A stretch of 64,000 nt of DNA from Macrobrachium rosenbergii (Eukaryota; Arthropoda; Malacostraca; Decapoda; Palaemonidae). The translations under genes were made by a program, and so were the position numbers. Of this stretch, positions 39,792 through 51,669 are shown one piece after another. The stretch lies in contig NC_089762.1 in assembly GCF_040412425.1 (NCBI RefSeq), forward strand, positions 25,984,391 to 26,048,390, given 5' to 3'. Under the pieces are notes generated by a model. The model saw nothing but the letters and a program-made list of their open reading frames with translations. It searched no databases and was not told the DNA's origin. Position 1 is the first letter of the stretch, and every line of letters begins with the position of its first letter.

Positions 39792-40738
39792 CTGAAAATG
39801 ACAGGGTAACAATATTGTAAGTGACTTGAGCTGTTGGAACCACTGGTCGTTCAAACGACAAGTGGCAATTACCATATCTCTGTTACTGTCTTTTCCTTTT
39901 TTTTTTTTTCGGAGGTCCCACACCTCCGAAGGCGCTCTGTGAGACCCACAAACTTATTATTTTTATAGTAATAATGCAAAACCATTCTGATACTTATTTG
40001 GCCTGTTAACACTAATTTGGCAAATCCAGTGTCGTAAAACTCAGAGAATATGAGTCTTTAATTTTTACTTGAGAGATTTGATATTTTCAGCTCAGATGTC
40101 AAAGTGAGAACTTATTGTAGTTTTGGAGTGGCAAATTTAAAGGCTATAAAAGTATCATTTGAATTGACCTTATGACTTTTCAAAAACGACTCCTTCAAAC
40201 GTTGCGATGGTCAATAGTTAAGGATTATTACCCATTGTCATTTCTCCGTTCCTACTGAATAAATTTAGATGACATGACAGCATATTCGCCACATACAAAA
40301 AATCTATTTTTTTTCTTTTAGGAATACTCGCTTATAAAGTAGTTAAAGTGCTGTTGGCGGAAGGCTTCCGATCAGTTATCGCGCAAAACTTCTAATTATA
40401 AATACAGTATCAGAAACTGATGCTGAGTTCCATTTAGATTATCATTTTCTTTTGTCTTTTCTTTTAGATAAAGACTGAATAATGTGTGTACACTTCACGA
40501 TATATTTAGGGTAATTACTGTACAACTATTGAATTTCCTAGGGCAATCTCCACCCATATTGGATCATCCACATTCTGGATGATAGACCCCAAAGTTACGG
40601 GAACAATAATCTATACTAAATCCTTTTTTGAAATCTTTATGCAGAGTATGGTTTTGTTTTACACAGTTTATGAGGAACATTAAAATGAAAATACCACTGG
40701 GGCCAATCCTACCATCCTCGTCCACGTCATGGATTTTG

Positions 40739-40739
<1 letters not shown>

Positions 40740-40828
<89 letters not shown>
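40740..40828. repeat. (GA)n microsatellite
   Basis: About 88 bp of pure GA. Confidence 0.97.
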
Positions 40829-40829
<1 letters not shown>

Positions 40830-41124
40830 GCAATTACAAGCAGTTGGTTTGCTCTTGGGTTTGTTCTACCAAATTTTATCATTAAACATTAAAAGTAGCT
40901 AAAACAGGACACTATCACCCAAGAAATATAGCTTCATAATGAAATAATTTAAAATTAATAAGTTGAAATGCTTGAACACAATCATGAAATCAAGTGATTT
41001 GAACACTGTTACAGTCTCTATGCTAGTCTACCAAACTAGTTACCGAAGAAGTTACAGGGTTTAACTAGCAAGGCACCCTAATTTTATTACGAACATATAT
41101 CCTTGCAGGATTTCGCCACATACT

Positions 41125-41420
41125 TCCTTACTGGGCTTCACTGGCTACCTATTAATGCAAGAATACAATATGAAGTGCGTTTTGACGTACATCGCGATAA
41201 AAATAAATCCATAAGACCTTTCAAAGAGATATACGTACCAGGGACAGCATAAATAGCCTACACACAGGCGCATAAGCAAGTACAGATTAAGGGAGCCAAG
41301 TTGTAACAAGGTATTTGAAAAAAGGACTTCTGAATAATCGGTACCAGAATATTCAGAAAGTTTCCACATGAACTAAAGAGATGTTAATACCAGAAACTTC
41401 TAAGGGGAAACTAAAGAAAA
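41125..41420 (+). pseudogene. Fragment of LINE reverse transcriptase C-terminus (CR1/L2-like)
   Basis: The plus-strand frame reads L-H-W-L-P-I-N-A-R-I-Q-Y, the usual motif after the polymerase core of CR1/L2-type LINEs. The later block G-T-R-I-F-R-K-F-P-H-E-L-K matches the expected end. Four in-frame stops show it is dead. A short GAT repeat follows at 41475-41494. Confidence 0.65.
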
Positions 41421-41824
41421 AAAATGGTGCCTACCAGACATAACCAATGATGGCATCCGAAAATAAACTAGTGTGATGATGATGATGATGATGACAATAT
41501 GAAATTACTTAGATGATACTGTATTTTAAAGGTCCAAAATTTTCTTGTCACTACTAATGTCGTTACATTCAATAATATAACAAATTAAGATTTAAAGGTG
41601 ACACCAGTACAGTACAAAAGCATCACTAAAGATCCTGTGTAGTCTGTTGCTAGAGGAGATCCACAGTCGGGATGGTATTTGAACTAGGTACCTTATGAAG
41701 GTCGGTTGAGACATTTAACTGTATCATGACGCAGTCGAACTGATAAATACATTTCCTCACACATACAGTAGTTGTACAATTTTCTTGGCTTCACAGCTAG
41801 ATTATGCAATGTGTATGTATTCAT

Positions 41825-41926
<102 letters not shown>

Positions 41927-42134
41927 TATATATATACATATATGTATATATTAAATATATGTATGTACATATTAAAAGTATTGTTAAACTGAGTGGCAAT
42001 CCAAGGGCCGATTACTTAACGTCTTTAAACCATATTCAGTAGCGTTGTAGGGAACTGGCGGAAGGAAGTGACGTTAGGGTGATTTAAAAAGCTAAGCGAA
42101 GGGCCTGTGGTATATGCTACGTAGCTTATACCTT

Positions 42135-42392
42135 TTAACAAAGGCTACTTGATAAATGGTCCCAACACAGTACTGGTATTAACATACTGAAAACAAGAAA
42201 TTGAGATGGTGGACTAAACCATACACTCCTGTAACCCTGTTGTTGAGTCAAGTCTTTGATAGGTTGCTCTTCCCAGTCTTCCATGAACACCGTTTCTCTG
42301 TTGATTATTTTACTTGACGTGTTGACAAAACAAAATCGTCGTCGCCCAACACTGTTATACATTTCTGCTTCAAGAAAAAAATGGTGTTTCAC
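42135..42392 (-). other. Coding-like island, unassigned
   Basis: An open minus-strand frame of 85 codons with protein-like composition (for example V-F-M-E-D-W-E-E-Q-P-I). A possible acceptor (TTGAAGCAG) lies near 42365. No clean donor was found and no family is recognised. Confidence 0.2.
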
Positions 42393-42569
42393 AAATCTAA
42401 TATTGTTAAATACCAGGGGTATAAGCTATCGTAGTATTAACTAATATAGTTTTACCTTTAAGCCAGGCTATGATCCTAATATTTTAGCTACTCCTGAGAT
42501 AAAGTTATGACAGAAAACTGTATAGTATATAATAAAGAAAACGGAATTTCTGGCACAACTCTAAGAAAG

Positions 42570-44142
42570 TTGTTTGACTTTTAATCTGGTAGGATCTTCT
42601 TCTTTCTTGTTTCTCGGCATCTTTTCCCACTTCAATGTGGGATCGATGTTTCTGACAGCCTTCCTCCACCTGGCTCGGTCAAACACATCGTTCTCTGACA
42701 ATTGTTTGTTTCTCAGATCTCTAACTACATCCATCCACCTTCACTTTGGTCTTCCTCTTGCTCTCCCACATGGCACCTCTTTCTGCCCATCTGCATCACT
42801 ACATAAATCTCATCCCTTCTCATCACATGGCCATACCACTGCAGTCTTCTTTCTGGGCCTTCTTGGATAGTTCTACGACTTTGGTAGTTCCTCTTATTCT
42901 TTCATGTTTTATCTTGTCCATTTTTGTTACTCCACACATCCATCTGAGCATTTTCATCTTTGCCGCATCCAATTTCTTCCCTTGCACTCTCTTTACCGGC
43001 CATGTTTCTGCTCCACACATCAAAGCTGGTCTCACTACTGTCTTATACACCCTTCCTTTAACCTTTATATTGATTCTGCGGTGGCACAAGACACCTGCCA
43101 TCTTTCTCCAATTTTTCCATCCAGCCTGCACTGTGTGTTATTTCTACATACAAATTTCCATCACCAGTCACTGCTGAGCCAAGATAATTAAATTTTTCTA
43201 CTCGGTTCAACCTTATCCCTTTCATACTAATCCTGGAACCGGACGGATTTCTATTCATTATTATGAAACAAAACATTAAATAAAAGCTTTACTCGTAAGG
43301 ATAAACTTTATACTATAAACTATTTATTGTTCAAGGTCTTGATCTTCATTAAAAAAGGTATTCAGTCTGCTTCCTGCTGATCTTTAAACCTCTGTCTTCC
43401 AGTACCTTCCTCCATTGCTCTAGTTTTGACTCCACTACCCCTCTGTTGGTGGTGCATAACACGATGTCATCAGCAAAAAACATGCACCAGGGGGACCGAT
43501 CTCTTATTCCTTGAAATAGCACATCCATTATCAAGTCAAAAAATATGGACTTAAAGCAGGTCCCATGTAAACCAACTCGTACTGGTATCCATTCAGTTAA
43601 ACCAACACTGCTTCTAACTTGCGTTTTTGCTCCTTCATACTTATCTCGAACCAACCTCACATACTTCTCCGGTGTTCCCTTTACCCGCATGCACCTCCAA
43701 ACCTCTTGGTGTGGTACTCTATTGTATGCCTTTTCCAGATCTATGAATACTATGTGCAGTTCTTTCTGCTTTTCCCGGTATTTTTCCATCATCTGTCAGA
43801 GGGCAAACACTGCATCTGTCGTTCCTCTTCCTGGCATGAAACCAAACTGTTCTTCACATACAGATGTTTCTTCTCTAATTCTTTGATCCATTATTCTTTC
43901 CCAGATTTTCATGGTGTGAGACATTAACTTTATTCCTCTGTAGTTTGTACAATCCTGGATGTCACCTTTCTCTTTATAGATAGGCACAATAAAGTTTTCT
44001 CTCCATTCTTTTGGTATCTTTTCCTGACTGTATATTTTCTTTGCTAGGTCCCACAGCATGTCTATTCCTTCTTCTCCCACACCTCTGCAGGAATTCCATC
44101 TGGTCCTATTGCTTTACCATTTTTCATCTTCTTTAGTGCCTT
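42570..44142 (-). mobile_element. RTE-like LINE, 3' part (reverse transcriptase), broken
   Basis: Minus-strand fragments in order: 44080-43796 (K-E-W-R-E-N, N-Y-R-G-I-K-L, E-E-Q-F-G-F), 43792-43349 (D-L-E-K-A-Y-N-R-V-P, catalytic F-F-A-D-D), 43276-43058 (F-N-Y-L-G-S) and 43131-42823 (C-G-A-E-T-W-P, M-L-R-W-M-C-G). This is a LINE polymerase followed by its usual C-terminal tail. Frameshifts and a stop split it. Its 5' half lies beyond the Gypsy insertion at 47627-49000. Confidence 0.88.
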
Positions 44143-44523
44143 TGTGAGAGGTGCTAAAGAAAGAGCATGCAGACAAGTACTGCTGGTTTATTGATGAAGC
44201 GACCCGCTTATAAAGTGGCGTGTGGACGTCCGCGTATACGCAGAGACCGCCAGTACAAAAATTTACAAGTGACCCGAGGTCAAACTATTTCTCTACACAA
44301 AACAGGACAGGTACATATAGAAAACATGATTTAACAATAGCTGGTTGGACACAAAAATACTCTGACACATTTACTTGGTACAAGGGCAAATGAACAGGTA
44401 ATAAATATACAAATCACAATAATGACAATGAGATTTTGTACGTGCGACCTCAGGTCAGCTGTGAAGGCACCGCTGAAAAACGGGATGTTCATCATAGAGA
44501 ACCCGTTAAGCGGGGACTTTACA
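44143..44523 (-). repeat. 3' LTR of the Gypsy element (381 bp)
   Basis: Terminal TG/CA is present. The 152 bp at 44372-44523 match the other LTR closely. The rest is different and holds an AATAAA poly(A) signal near 44190. Confidence 0.82.
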
Positions 44524-44783
44524 ATACTCCTGCCCCCGCAAAAGACGTAGGTAACGTCTGATCAAAGCAGGTATCTGCTGGGGCGATGGAGGGGGCTGCG
44601 CCTTCTCGATGCCACCTGGGGGGGATGTTCGACTTCTTCAGTGCCCTGTGGATGGGTGTGTTGGGTTGCTCTCTTGCCCGGACCCGGGGCCCTCCGGAGG
44701 CGCCAACGAGGTTTTCTTGCGGACGGGGCGGGCTGAGGGGGAGCCACCTCCTGCAGGGGGCTTTGGGAAGTGCCCCCGACGTC

Positions 44784-45254
44784 TTACTCCAGGAATGCGG
44801 GCTTGAGGTGGTGTACCGATACCCAGTCTTCCTTCCCGTGGACGGCCACCCAGAATGCCTTCTTGTTTCTCTCAAGTACGAGGAAAGGCCCCCTGTAGGG
44901 CCTGGTTAAGGCTGGACGTACAGCATCGTTCCTGACGAAGACGTGGGTGGCAGAGGATAGACCGGGAGGCATGAAGGGGGACGTCCTGTCGGTATATGTC
45001 CGCCAGCAGGGGGCGAACTTCCCAACCCTGTTGCTGAGCCTCTGCGTTGTTAAGTCGTCCAGGTCCTCTGTGATGAGTTCCCCCGGGACTACGAGGGACT
45101 CCCCGAAGACCTTTTCTGCTGCTGACGGGTCGCCGTTGGCTCTGGTAGTGGTCCTCAGCCTGAGGAGGACCCAGGGCAGCTGGTACTTCCAGTTCTTGGC
45201 GGTGCAACAAGCCATGAGGGATGCCTTCAGGGACCTGTGGAACCTTTCCACCAT
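44784..45254 (-). pseudogene. Gypsy integrase C-terminal part
   Basis: 156 residues opening M-V-E-R-F-H-R-S-L-K, which includes the third catalytic acid (Glu) of the D-D-E core. It continues to a C-terminal V-S-V-H-H-L-K-P-A-F. It is out of frame with the upstream integrase half. Confidence 0.85.
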
Positions 45255-45329
45255 TCCATTGGCTGCGGGGTTTTAGGCGGTGGTGCTGTGGTGAGTGGTC
45301 CCCAGCAGGCGTGCCAGGGTGGTCCACAG

Positions 45330-45593
45330 TTATATGGCCGGGACACTGACACTGAACCAGCTGGAGAGGAGGGCCTCTGCGCACGCACTGGAGGTGGCTT
45401 CTTCCATGGGCGTAGCTTCAGGCCACCTGGTGGGGCGGTCGACAACTGTCAGAAGGTATCTGGCTCCTCCTGATGGGGAAGAGGACCCACTACGTCGACG
45501 TGGATGTCCCCAAAATGTCTCCCAGGCTGGGGAAAGTCGCCCTCCCCCGATTCGGTGTGTCACCCTACTTTGCTGGCCTGGTACTGTATGCAC
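45330..45593 (-). pseudogene. Gypsy integrase core, frameshifted
   Basis: Contains V-V-D-R-P-T-R-W-P-E-A, the usual second strand of the integrase core. The first catalytic Asp lies in another frame at about 45500. Confidence 0.75.
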
Positions 45594-46462
45594 TGCCTTG
45601 CCCAGTCTGTTGCCTCCTTCTGTATGCTGTGCCAGACAAACTTCTCCGCCAGTAGCCTGGCCGTCGTCCTGCCGGAGGGGTGGGACTGCCTGTGGATGAC
45701 GTTGAAGACCAGCCGACGACGGGAGGCGGGCACCAGTGGGCGGGGGTGGCCAGTGCTTACGTCACTCAGCAGTGTTGGCCCTCCAGAGCCGAGGGGCACA
45801 TCCTTCCACTTCAGTGATGTGATGGCGGTGCGGTAAGCTGGAATCTCTGGGTCAGCAGCTCGTTCTTGGGCGAGGTCCTCATAGTCGATCCCAAGCTGCA
45901 CTGTGTCGATTTCGATCCTTGAGAGGGCGTCGGCTACTGGGTTCTTCTTGCTGGGGAGGTACTTGATGGTGCAGGTGAACTCCGCAATGGCCGCAAGGTG
46001 CCACTGCTGCCTGGAGGACCATGCATCCCCCAGCTTTGTGAAGGTGTGGACCAGCGGCTGGTGGTCCGTCCAAACTGTGAAGGGCATACCCTCCAGGAGG
46101 AATTTGAAGTGGCATACCGCCTGGTACACCACGAAGAGTTCCCTGTCAAAGGTGCTGTAGCAGGACTCGGTGGGGCTGAGCTTCCTGCTGAAGAAGGCGA
46201 TGGGCTGAGGGGCTCCGTTGACGACCTGTTCCAGGATGGCCCCACAGGCAACATTGCTGGCATCCGTTGTTAGCCGGAGGAGGGCGCTGGAGTCCTGGTG
46301 GGCCAAAGCTGTTGCCTTGGCGAGGGCAGCCTTTCTCAGGGAGAAGGTCCGCTGCTGGTCGGGGCCCCACACTAAGGTCTTCGGGTGGCCCTTGAGGATC
46401 TCTGTCACGGGGACCATGGTGTGCGCGACCCCTGGGATGAACCTCCTGTAGTAGTTGACCAT
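45560..46462 (-). pseudogene. Gypsy RNase H and integrase zinc-binding domain
   Basis: 300 residues. It begins with the thumb motif M-V-N-Y-Y-R-R-F-I-P. RNase H follows (T-D-A-S, D-R-E-L, then D-A-L-S-R at its end), then the integrase H-H-C-C zinc domain (H-R-Q-S-H-P-S-G-R-T). The last position of that domain reads C-I-Q-Y, so the second Cys is lost. Confidence 0.88.
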
Positions 46463-47037
46463 CCTGAGGAATTCTTGTATGGCTTTGATGGAGGCAGGGG
46501 TGGGGAACCTGACGACGGCCTCGACTTTCGATGCAACCAGGCGGGCACCCCCGGGGATATCTCGTGGCCCAGGAATTCCACCTTATCGACGCTGAAGGTG
46601 CACTTGTCAAACCTGACGACGAGGCCATTCTCCTGCAGGTCCTGCAGGACCTTCCGGATGTGCCAAAGGTGTTCCTTGTGGGACCTGGAAAAAATTAGGA
46701 TATCATCAACGTTGCAGACGCAGAAGTTCAGGTTCCCCAGGATGCTGCCCATCAGTCTCTGAAAGGTCGCCCCTGCGTTCCTCAGGCCAAAGGTGGAGAA
46801 GGCAAAGACGTAGGACCCGAAGGGCATGATGATGGCAGTTTTGAGGATGCCTTCTGGAGCTACTGGTACCTGGAAATATGATTTTAAGAGATCTAGTTTT
46901 GAGAATATCTTGGCCCCATGGAAGGAGGCCGTCAGGTCTTGCATGTTTGGTAGAGGGCAGTGGTCGGGCTCTGTAGCGAGGTTGAGCCACCTGTAGTTGC
47001 CGCAGGGTCTCCAGGAGCCGTCCGTTTTCTGCACCAT
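46405..47037 (-). pseudogene. Gypsy reverse transcriptase
   Basis: Contains D-L-L-K-S-Y-F-Q-V-P-V and the active site N-V-D-D-I-L-I-F-S. The sequence shifts frame near 46545 after G-H-E-I-S-P, where the 45560-46462 frame takes over. A second frame change lies near 47040 at its start. Confidence 0.9.
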
Positions 47038-47210
47038 GTGAAGGGGGAGGCCATGGACTGGGGGCCTTCCTGCATATGCCCATACGCTCCATCTCAGCGA
47101 AGGCCTTCAGCCTCCTACCCACCCAAAGCCCAAGCCCTTCGCGCCCATTCCAATTGTCAGCAAGACGATTTCCGCATCGACGCCTTGCTGGGGGTGGGGG
47201 GGGGGAGTAT

Positions 47211-47626
47211 TGTAAGAGACCGCGATGCAGTCTCTTTTGAGCGCACGTGTGTGCGTCATCCATCGGAGGGAACAAGACAAAAACAAGAGCATCCCCTTTT
47301 CTCTCTCTCAAGGAACGCAACTTCTACCATACAATATTTCCGTCTGTTTCTCCCTAACCATTGTTGTCTCGATTTATGTACACTCACCACTACTTGCATT
47401 GCCATGCAAGCATTCTAATCATGTACTCAATGTTCCACCGGATCTTCTGTATCAAATGTCTCGCCATTTCACATATACTTGGTACAAGGGCAAATGAACA
47501 GGTAATAAATATACAAATCACAATAATGATAATAAGATTGTGTATGTGCGATCTCAGGTCAGCTGTGAAGGCACTGCAGAAAACGGGATGTTCATCATAG
47601 AGAACCCGTTGAGCGGGGACTTTACA
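47211..47626 (-). repeat. 5' LTR of the Gypsy element (416 bp)
   Basis: It matches the 3' LTR over 47476-47626 but has an unrelated remainder. The internal region begins after 47211 with a C-rich run. Confidence 0.82.
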
Positions 47627-49000
47627 CCTGCTTTACTTCCTTCCTGCTAATAATATATGTCATACCAAGGTCTGGAATTCATCTTCAAAGAATTTTCCTC
47701 ATTTAACAGATGTTCATAATATTCTTTCCATCTCTTCTTTATCTTATCCTAGCTGCATAAAACCAACCCATTCCCACCCTTAACCTGTCTTATATGGGAG
47801 TAGTCTTTGGTGTTCTTGTCCCTCGACTTTCAATTCCGTGAATTTTTCTCTCCCCCTCAGGTGTTTCCAGCTCTTCGTACATGTCATCTAATGTTCTCGC
47901 CTTTTCTTGTGCAACTGCCTTCTTTACTTGTTTCTTATGTCTTTGGCACCTCTCCTTATCCTCTTGCTGACCATACTTTTCCCAGATCTTTTTTGCATCT
48001 TTTTTTGGCTTTCACCACCTCTTTCACTTCATCATTCCACCACCAGGTTTCCTTATCGTCAGGAGGTTTCTTTCCACATGTCTTTCGTAACACCTCTCCA
48101 CCCACTCTCTTTATCACCATGTGATTCCACCATTCTTGCACTCCCTCTAGCAATCTAACTTCCCTAAATCCTTAAATTCCTGCCTCGCTTCCCCCTCTTG
48201 TGTCAGCTTCCACCACCTGATTGTTGATGGAACACGTGCAGGTCTACCTTTTACTGTATTATATTTCCAAGTCCATCACCACCACCCTGTGCTGTGCTGC
48301 CACCCACACTCCATTTAAAATTTTACAATTTCTCACCTCTCTCAGATGTGATCTTCTGCACATGAGGAAGTCAGTTTGACTTTCTCTTGCTCCACTCTTG
48401 TATGTGATGTACTGATTTTCTTTCTTTGCAAACCAGTTGTTGACAATTGCCAAATCAAATGACACTGCGCAGTCCGCAACTCTCTCTCCAACTCCCCAGC
48501 CACCATACACCCTCTCAATACCCTGTCTGGTCCTTCCTACATGTCCATTCATGTCACCACCCATAATTAATCTCCCTTCTGCTGGTATTTCGTTCAACTG
48601 TCGGTCCATTTCCTCCCAAATGCCACTTTCTCAACTTCATCACATCTTGCTTGAGGGGCATAAACACTCACGATGTTGATTATTTTTCCATCTAGACAGT
48701 TTCACAACCATTGCTCTGTCACTTGTCCTCTTCTTGCTTATTAAGCTTTCTTTTAAGCTTTTTGATAGAATTATTTCTACTTCATTTCTACCTTCCTTAC
48801 TTGTCCCACTATATAGCAATTTATATCCACATCCCAGCTCTCTCGCTTTATTTCCCATCTATCTAGTCTCGCGCACACACAAAATGCTTATCCTTCTTCT
48901 CTCCATGAGATCTGCTATCTCTCTTCCCTTTTCAGTCATCGTTCCCACGTTCAAAGTTCCAACTCTCAAAGCTACCACCAACTGGATATTCAGCTGTAAA
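47627..49000 (-). mobile_element. RTE-like LINE, 5' part (endonuclease), broken
   Basis: Minus-strand fragments: about 48990-48859 (V-G-T-L-N-V-G-T-M), 48858-48640, 48609-48259 (G-D-M-N-G-H-V-G and S-G-A-R-E-S-Q-T-D-F) and 48153-47956 (W-W-W-N-D-E-V). This is an apurinic endonuclease followed by the linker before the polymerase. The last codons before the break (R-K-E-V-K-Q) continue directly into A-L-K-K-M-K at 44142 when the Gypsy insertion is skipped. Confidence 0.88.
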
Positions 49001-49009
49001 TAATTCAAC

Positions 49010-49940
49010 AATAAACAAATATTTTTGGGGGGGTATGTGACTGTAGAGAAGATGATTTCTATAAATTCTGAACTGTACTGTGCAGAACGTTTAACAAAAT
49101 TGCCACGATTCATTAGTTTCACGAGTAGTTTTTTTCGGGAAAAATTAAATTATACTACCTGCAGAAAGTTCATATCGTGATGAACAAATAATCGGCAAAT
49201 ATGGGATAAACGGTATAACCTAATTACGGCAATACCATATGTTCAAGTGACTTCAGAGACTAAATGTATTGGCTTTTATAACCTTAAAATAAGATGAAGG
49301 TAAATTCACAATAGTGCTTCGCTTTTGAGCCATTTTTGGGCACCTGTACTGATGGGCCCACAGCTGCGTAGATGTACTGTTACCCGACAACATGCTCCAA
49401 TTCTACGACCTTTGTGTCACAACAGTCATATGAAAAATTTAACATTAATGAGAATAATCGAACCTAAAGCGAAATATAAAACTATACTATAGGTCCCTCG
49501 AAGGTTTACTTATATTCTTTCTAGATAAGAAATTCACATAATTAGGCCTGTTGAATTAAGAGTGAACCTCTATGCAGAAAACTTTCACATTACTAGACTC
49601 GTATGTTAGACGTAAGCTCATCAGCAACTCACTGAATCCCCTTCGGATGTTAGGCCATTCACTACGTCTGCTTCGATATAAAAGTTATCCATTGCCGAGT
49701 ATATTCCTTCACCAGCTTGTCCTTAATATTCTTCAATTGAAAACCACTTGAAATACAACGATTCATCTAATTACGTTAGTCTTTATACAATTTCTTCCTG
49801 TCACAAAACTTTCAGCCCCTTCGGTATTTTTAAATCCACATACCCTTAGCAAAAATATTCATCTTTCGTTACGTTTGCTCCAAAATACCTATACTTATAT
49901 TCACTAACCTTAAGCTACAAATGTTTAAAATAAGATTCAC
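49010..49940. other. Intergenic, no gene seen
   Basis: No supported frame or repeat. Confidence 0.4.
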
Positions 49941-49947
49941 TCCGCCT

Positions 49948-50032
49948 CGGAATAAACACCGAAGTGGAATTTATAAGTGGTAAGCGGTGACGGATCGCTT
50001 ATCACTTACAAAATCCCTCTGTGTTTATTCCG
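49948..50032. repeat. Strong inverted repeat (hairpin) with 9-bp loop
   Basis: The arms 49948-49986 and 49996-50032 are inverse copies with few mismatches. The outer CGGAATAAACAC pairs with GTGTTTATTCCG and the inner TAAGCG with CGCTTA. Confidence 0.9.
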
Positions 50033-50090
50033 AAATTGAGTTAATTTGATATTAAACGACATTTGTAGCGTAACGTAAAATAATGTCAAG

Positions 50091-50102
<12 letters not shown>

Positions 50103-50185
<83 letters not shown>
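50103..50185. repeat. (TA)n microsatellite
   Basis: About 82 bp of pure TA. Confidence 0.97.
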
Positions 50186-50187
<2 letters not shown>

Positions 50188-50509
50188 GACAAAACATTCT
50201 ATACTAATATATGAATATTTATTGATCTATCTTTATGGTTTCCTTGACATAATCCAAAGGGATCTCTGACGAGCCCAGCAACACATTAAAAAAAATTCTC
50301 TCTCTTGTAGAGGTCATTTCTACAGCTGGGGTTGGTGGAAAGCATCGCTATTTAGGAGGCTATAAAGTCAAGCAATGGGGGACTTGCAGGTGTTCAGCGC
50401 TTACGACAGTGAAAAGGAGTTAGAGTTGTTGGACAATAAGATAAAAAAAATAATCCAGAAAATACGAGATGAAATACAAAGATCTAAAGGTGAAACTAGG
50501 AGAAAATCC

Positions 50510-50655
50510 CAGAGTTACATTTTTGAGAGGTTAGACAGCTAGGGAGAAGAACGTGAGTGCAGCTAGGGCCCAGAGGGACATTGCAAACACCCATTTGTAG
50601 TGCCTAAGGTCTACAGCTTAATGTACACTGGCAACACTAACCTCTTATGGGGGCA
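50510..50655 (+). repeat. Degraded copy of the dispersed SINE-like repeat
   Basis: GTGCAGCTAGGG, then CAAACACCC, TAGTGCCTA and a CACTAACC tail parallel the 3' half of 14677-14979. Confidence 0.45.
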
Positions 50656-51593
50656 AAGTATAGCGTTTATAGTCCAATTTCAGATGCAACCATAAAGAAC
50701 AATGCTTTCGGGTGGTTCTTTAGGACCTAGCTAACAGGAGGGGGTCATTCATCTAAGTGGTTCATAGTAAGGAATGAAATCGTGTTGTTGAAAGATTGTA
50801 GCGAACGTTGCAATTCATAATGGACTCTGACAGGGGTCACTATGTAATTCAGTGCTCTAGTTTCAGTTGTAATTGTATATGCCCTATTCAGACTCACAAT
50901 TCGTTTTGTGACTAATCCTCAGACAACTTAATTATATCCACTTGTATCTCTTCTTAGGATCCATATGCCCAATAACCTTCCTTCTCCGTATACTCTACTA
51001 AAGTATATTTTTTATCGTTAAATCATTTTCTCTGTTCCCCACAAAATTTTTAACATACCACACCTTTTCGGTTTGTGATGCCCATACACCCTTTAACAAT
51101 GCACAAGAGTGCCTAACGGAGGGTTGTGGACCCATTGTATAAGCCTGTTTCTTTCGAGGCCAATGGATGATAGTGAATGGTACTAACTGGGCATCACTGC
51201 CTAATGATATATCAGCGGTTTGGTATTTTGGTATTCAAATATACCATGACCCAGGTCAGAAGAGCGTCTGGTGAACTGTTGTGGAAAGCATGGTGGAGGA
51301 AATGCTCCTAATAGAAAGATGTGCCTTCTCTTGAAGACGACTATCACACTTTTTTAGTACTGTAGGATTACAAGGAAAAACAAAAGCATTCTCACATCTC
51401 TGCATACTGTGATCACATCCGTGCATAGTGTGAAAATTGTCATGATAGCCGGGGTTAAGGTGTGCTCTTATAAAAAGCCAAATGATTGAATACAGGTATA
51501 AAAGCAAAGTTCAAATTCTACTTTTTTTTCAAACTGCCAACTACACTTAACCGATAATAACTTTGCAAAATTCTACAGCGTAGACAGTAGTAC

Positions 51594-51598
<5 letters not shown>

Positions 51599-51663
<65 letters not shown>
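51599..51663. repeat. (GA)n microsatellite
   Basis: About 64 bp of pure GA. Confidence 0.97.
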
Positions 51664-51667
<4 letters not shown>

Positions 51668-51669
51668 TA

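Larger units (their letters stand above)
44143..47626 (-). mobile_element. Ty3/Gypsy LTR retrotransposon inserted in the RTE-like LINE
   Basis: Flanked by CCTT (44139-44142) and CCTG (47627-47630), an imperfect 4-bp target duplication. Both LTRs start TGTAAAGTC and end TCT(T/C)ACA on the minus strand. The internal order is reverse transcriptase, RNase H, integrase, as in Ty3/Gypsy. Only about 170 bp lie between the 5' LTR and the polymerase, so gag and protease are missing. Frameshifts break pol. Confidence 0.9.

Noticed and set aside
45295..45836. Long plus-strand frames in the Gypsy region
   Set aside because: They are GC-rich shadows of the minus-strand pol gene.
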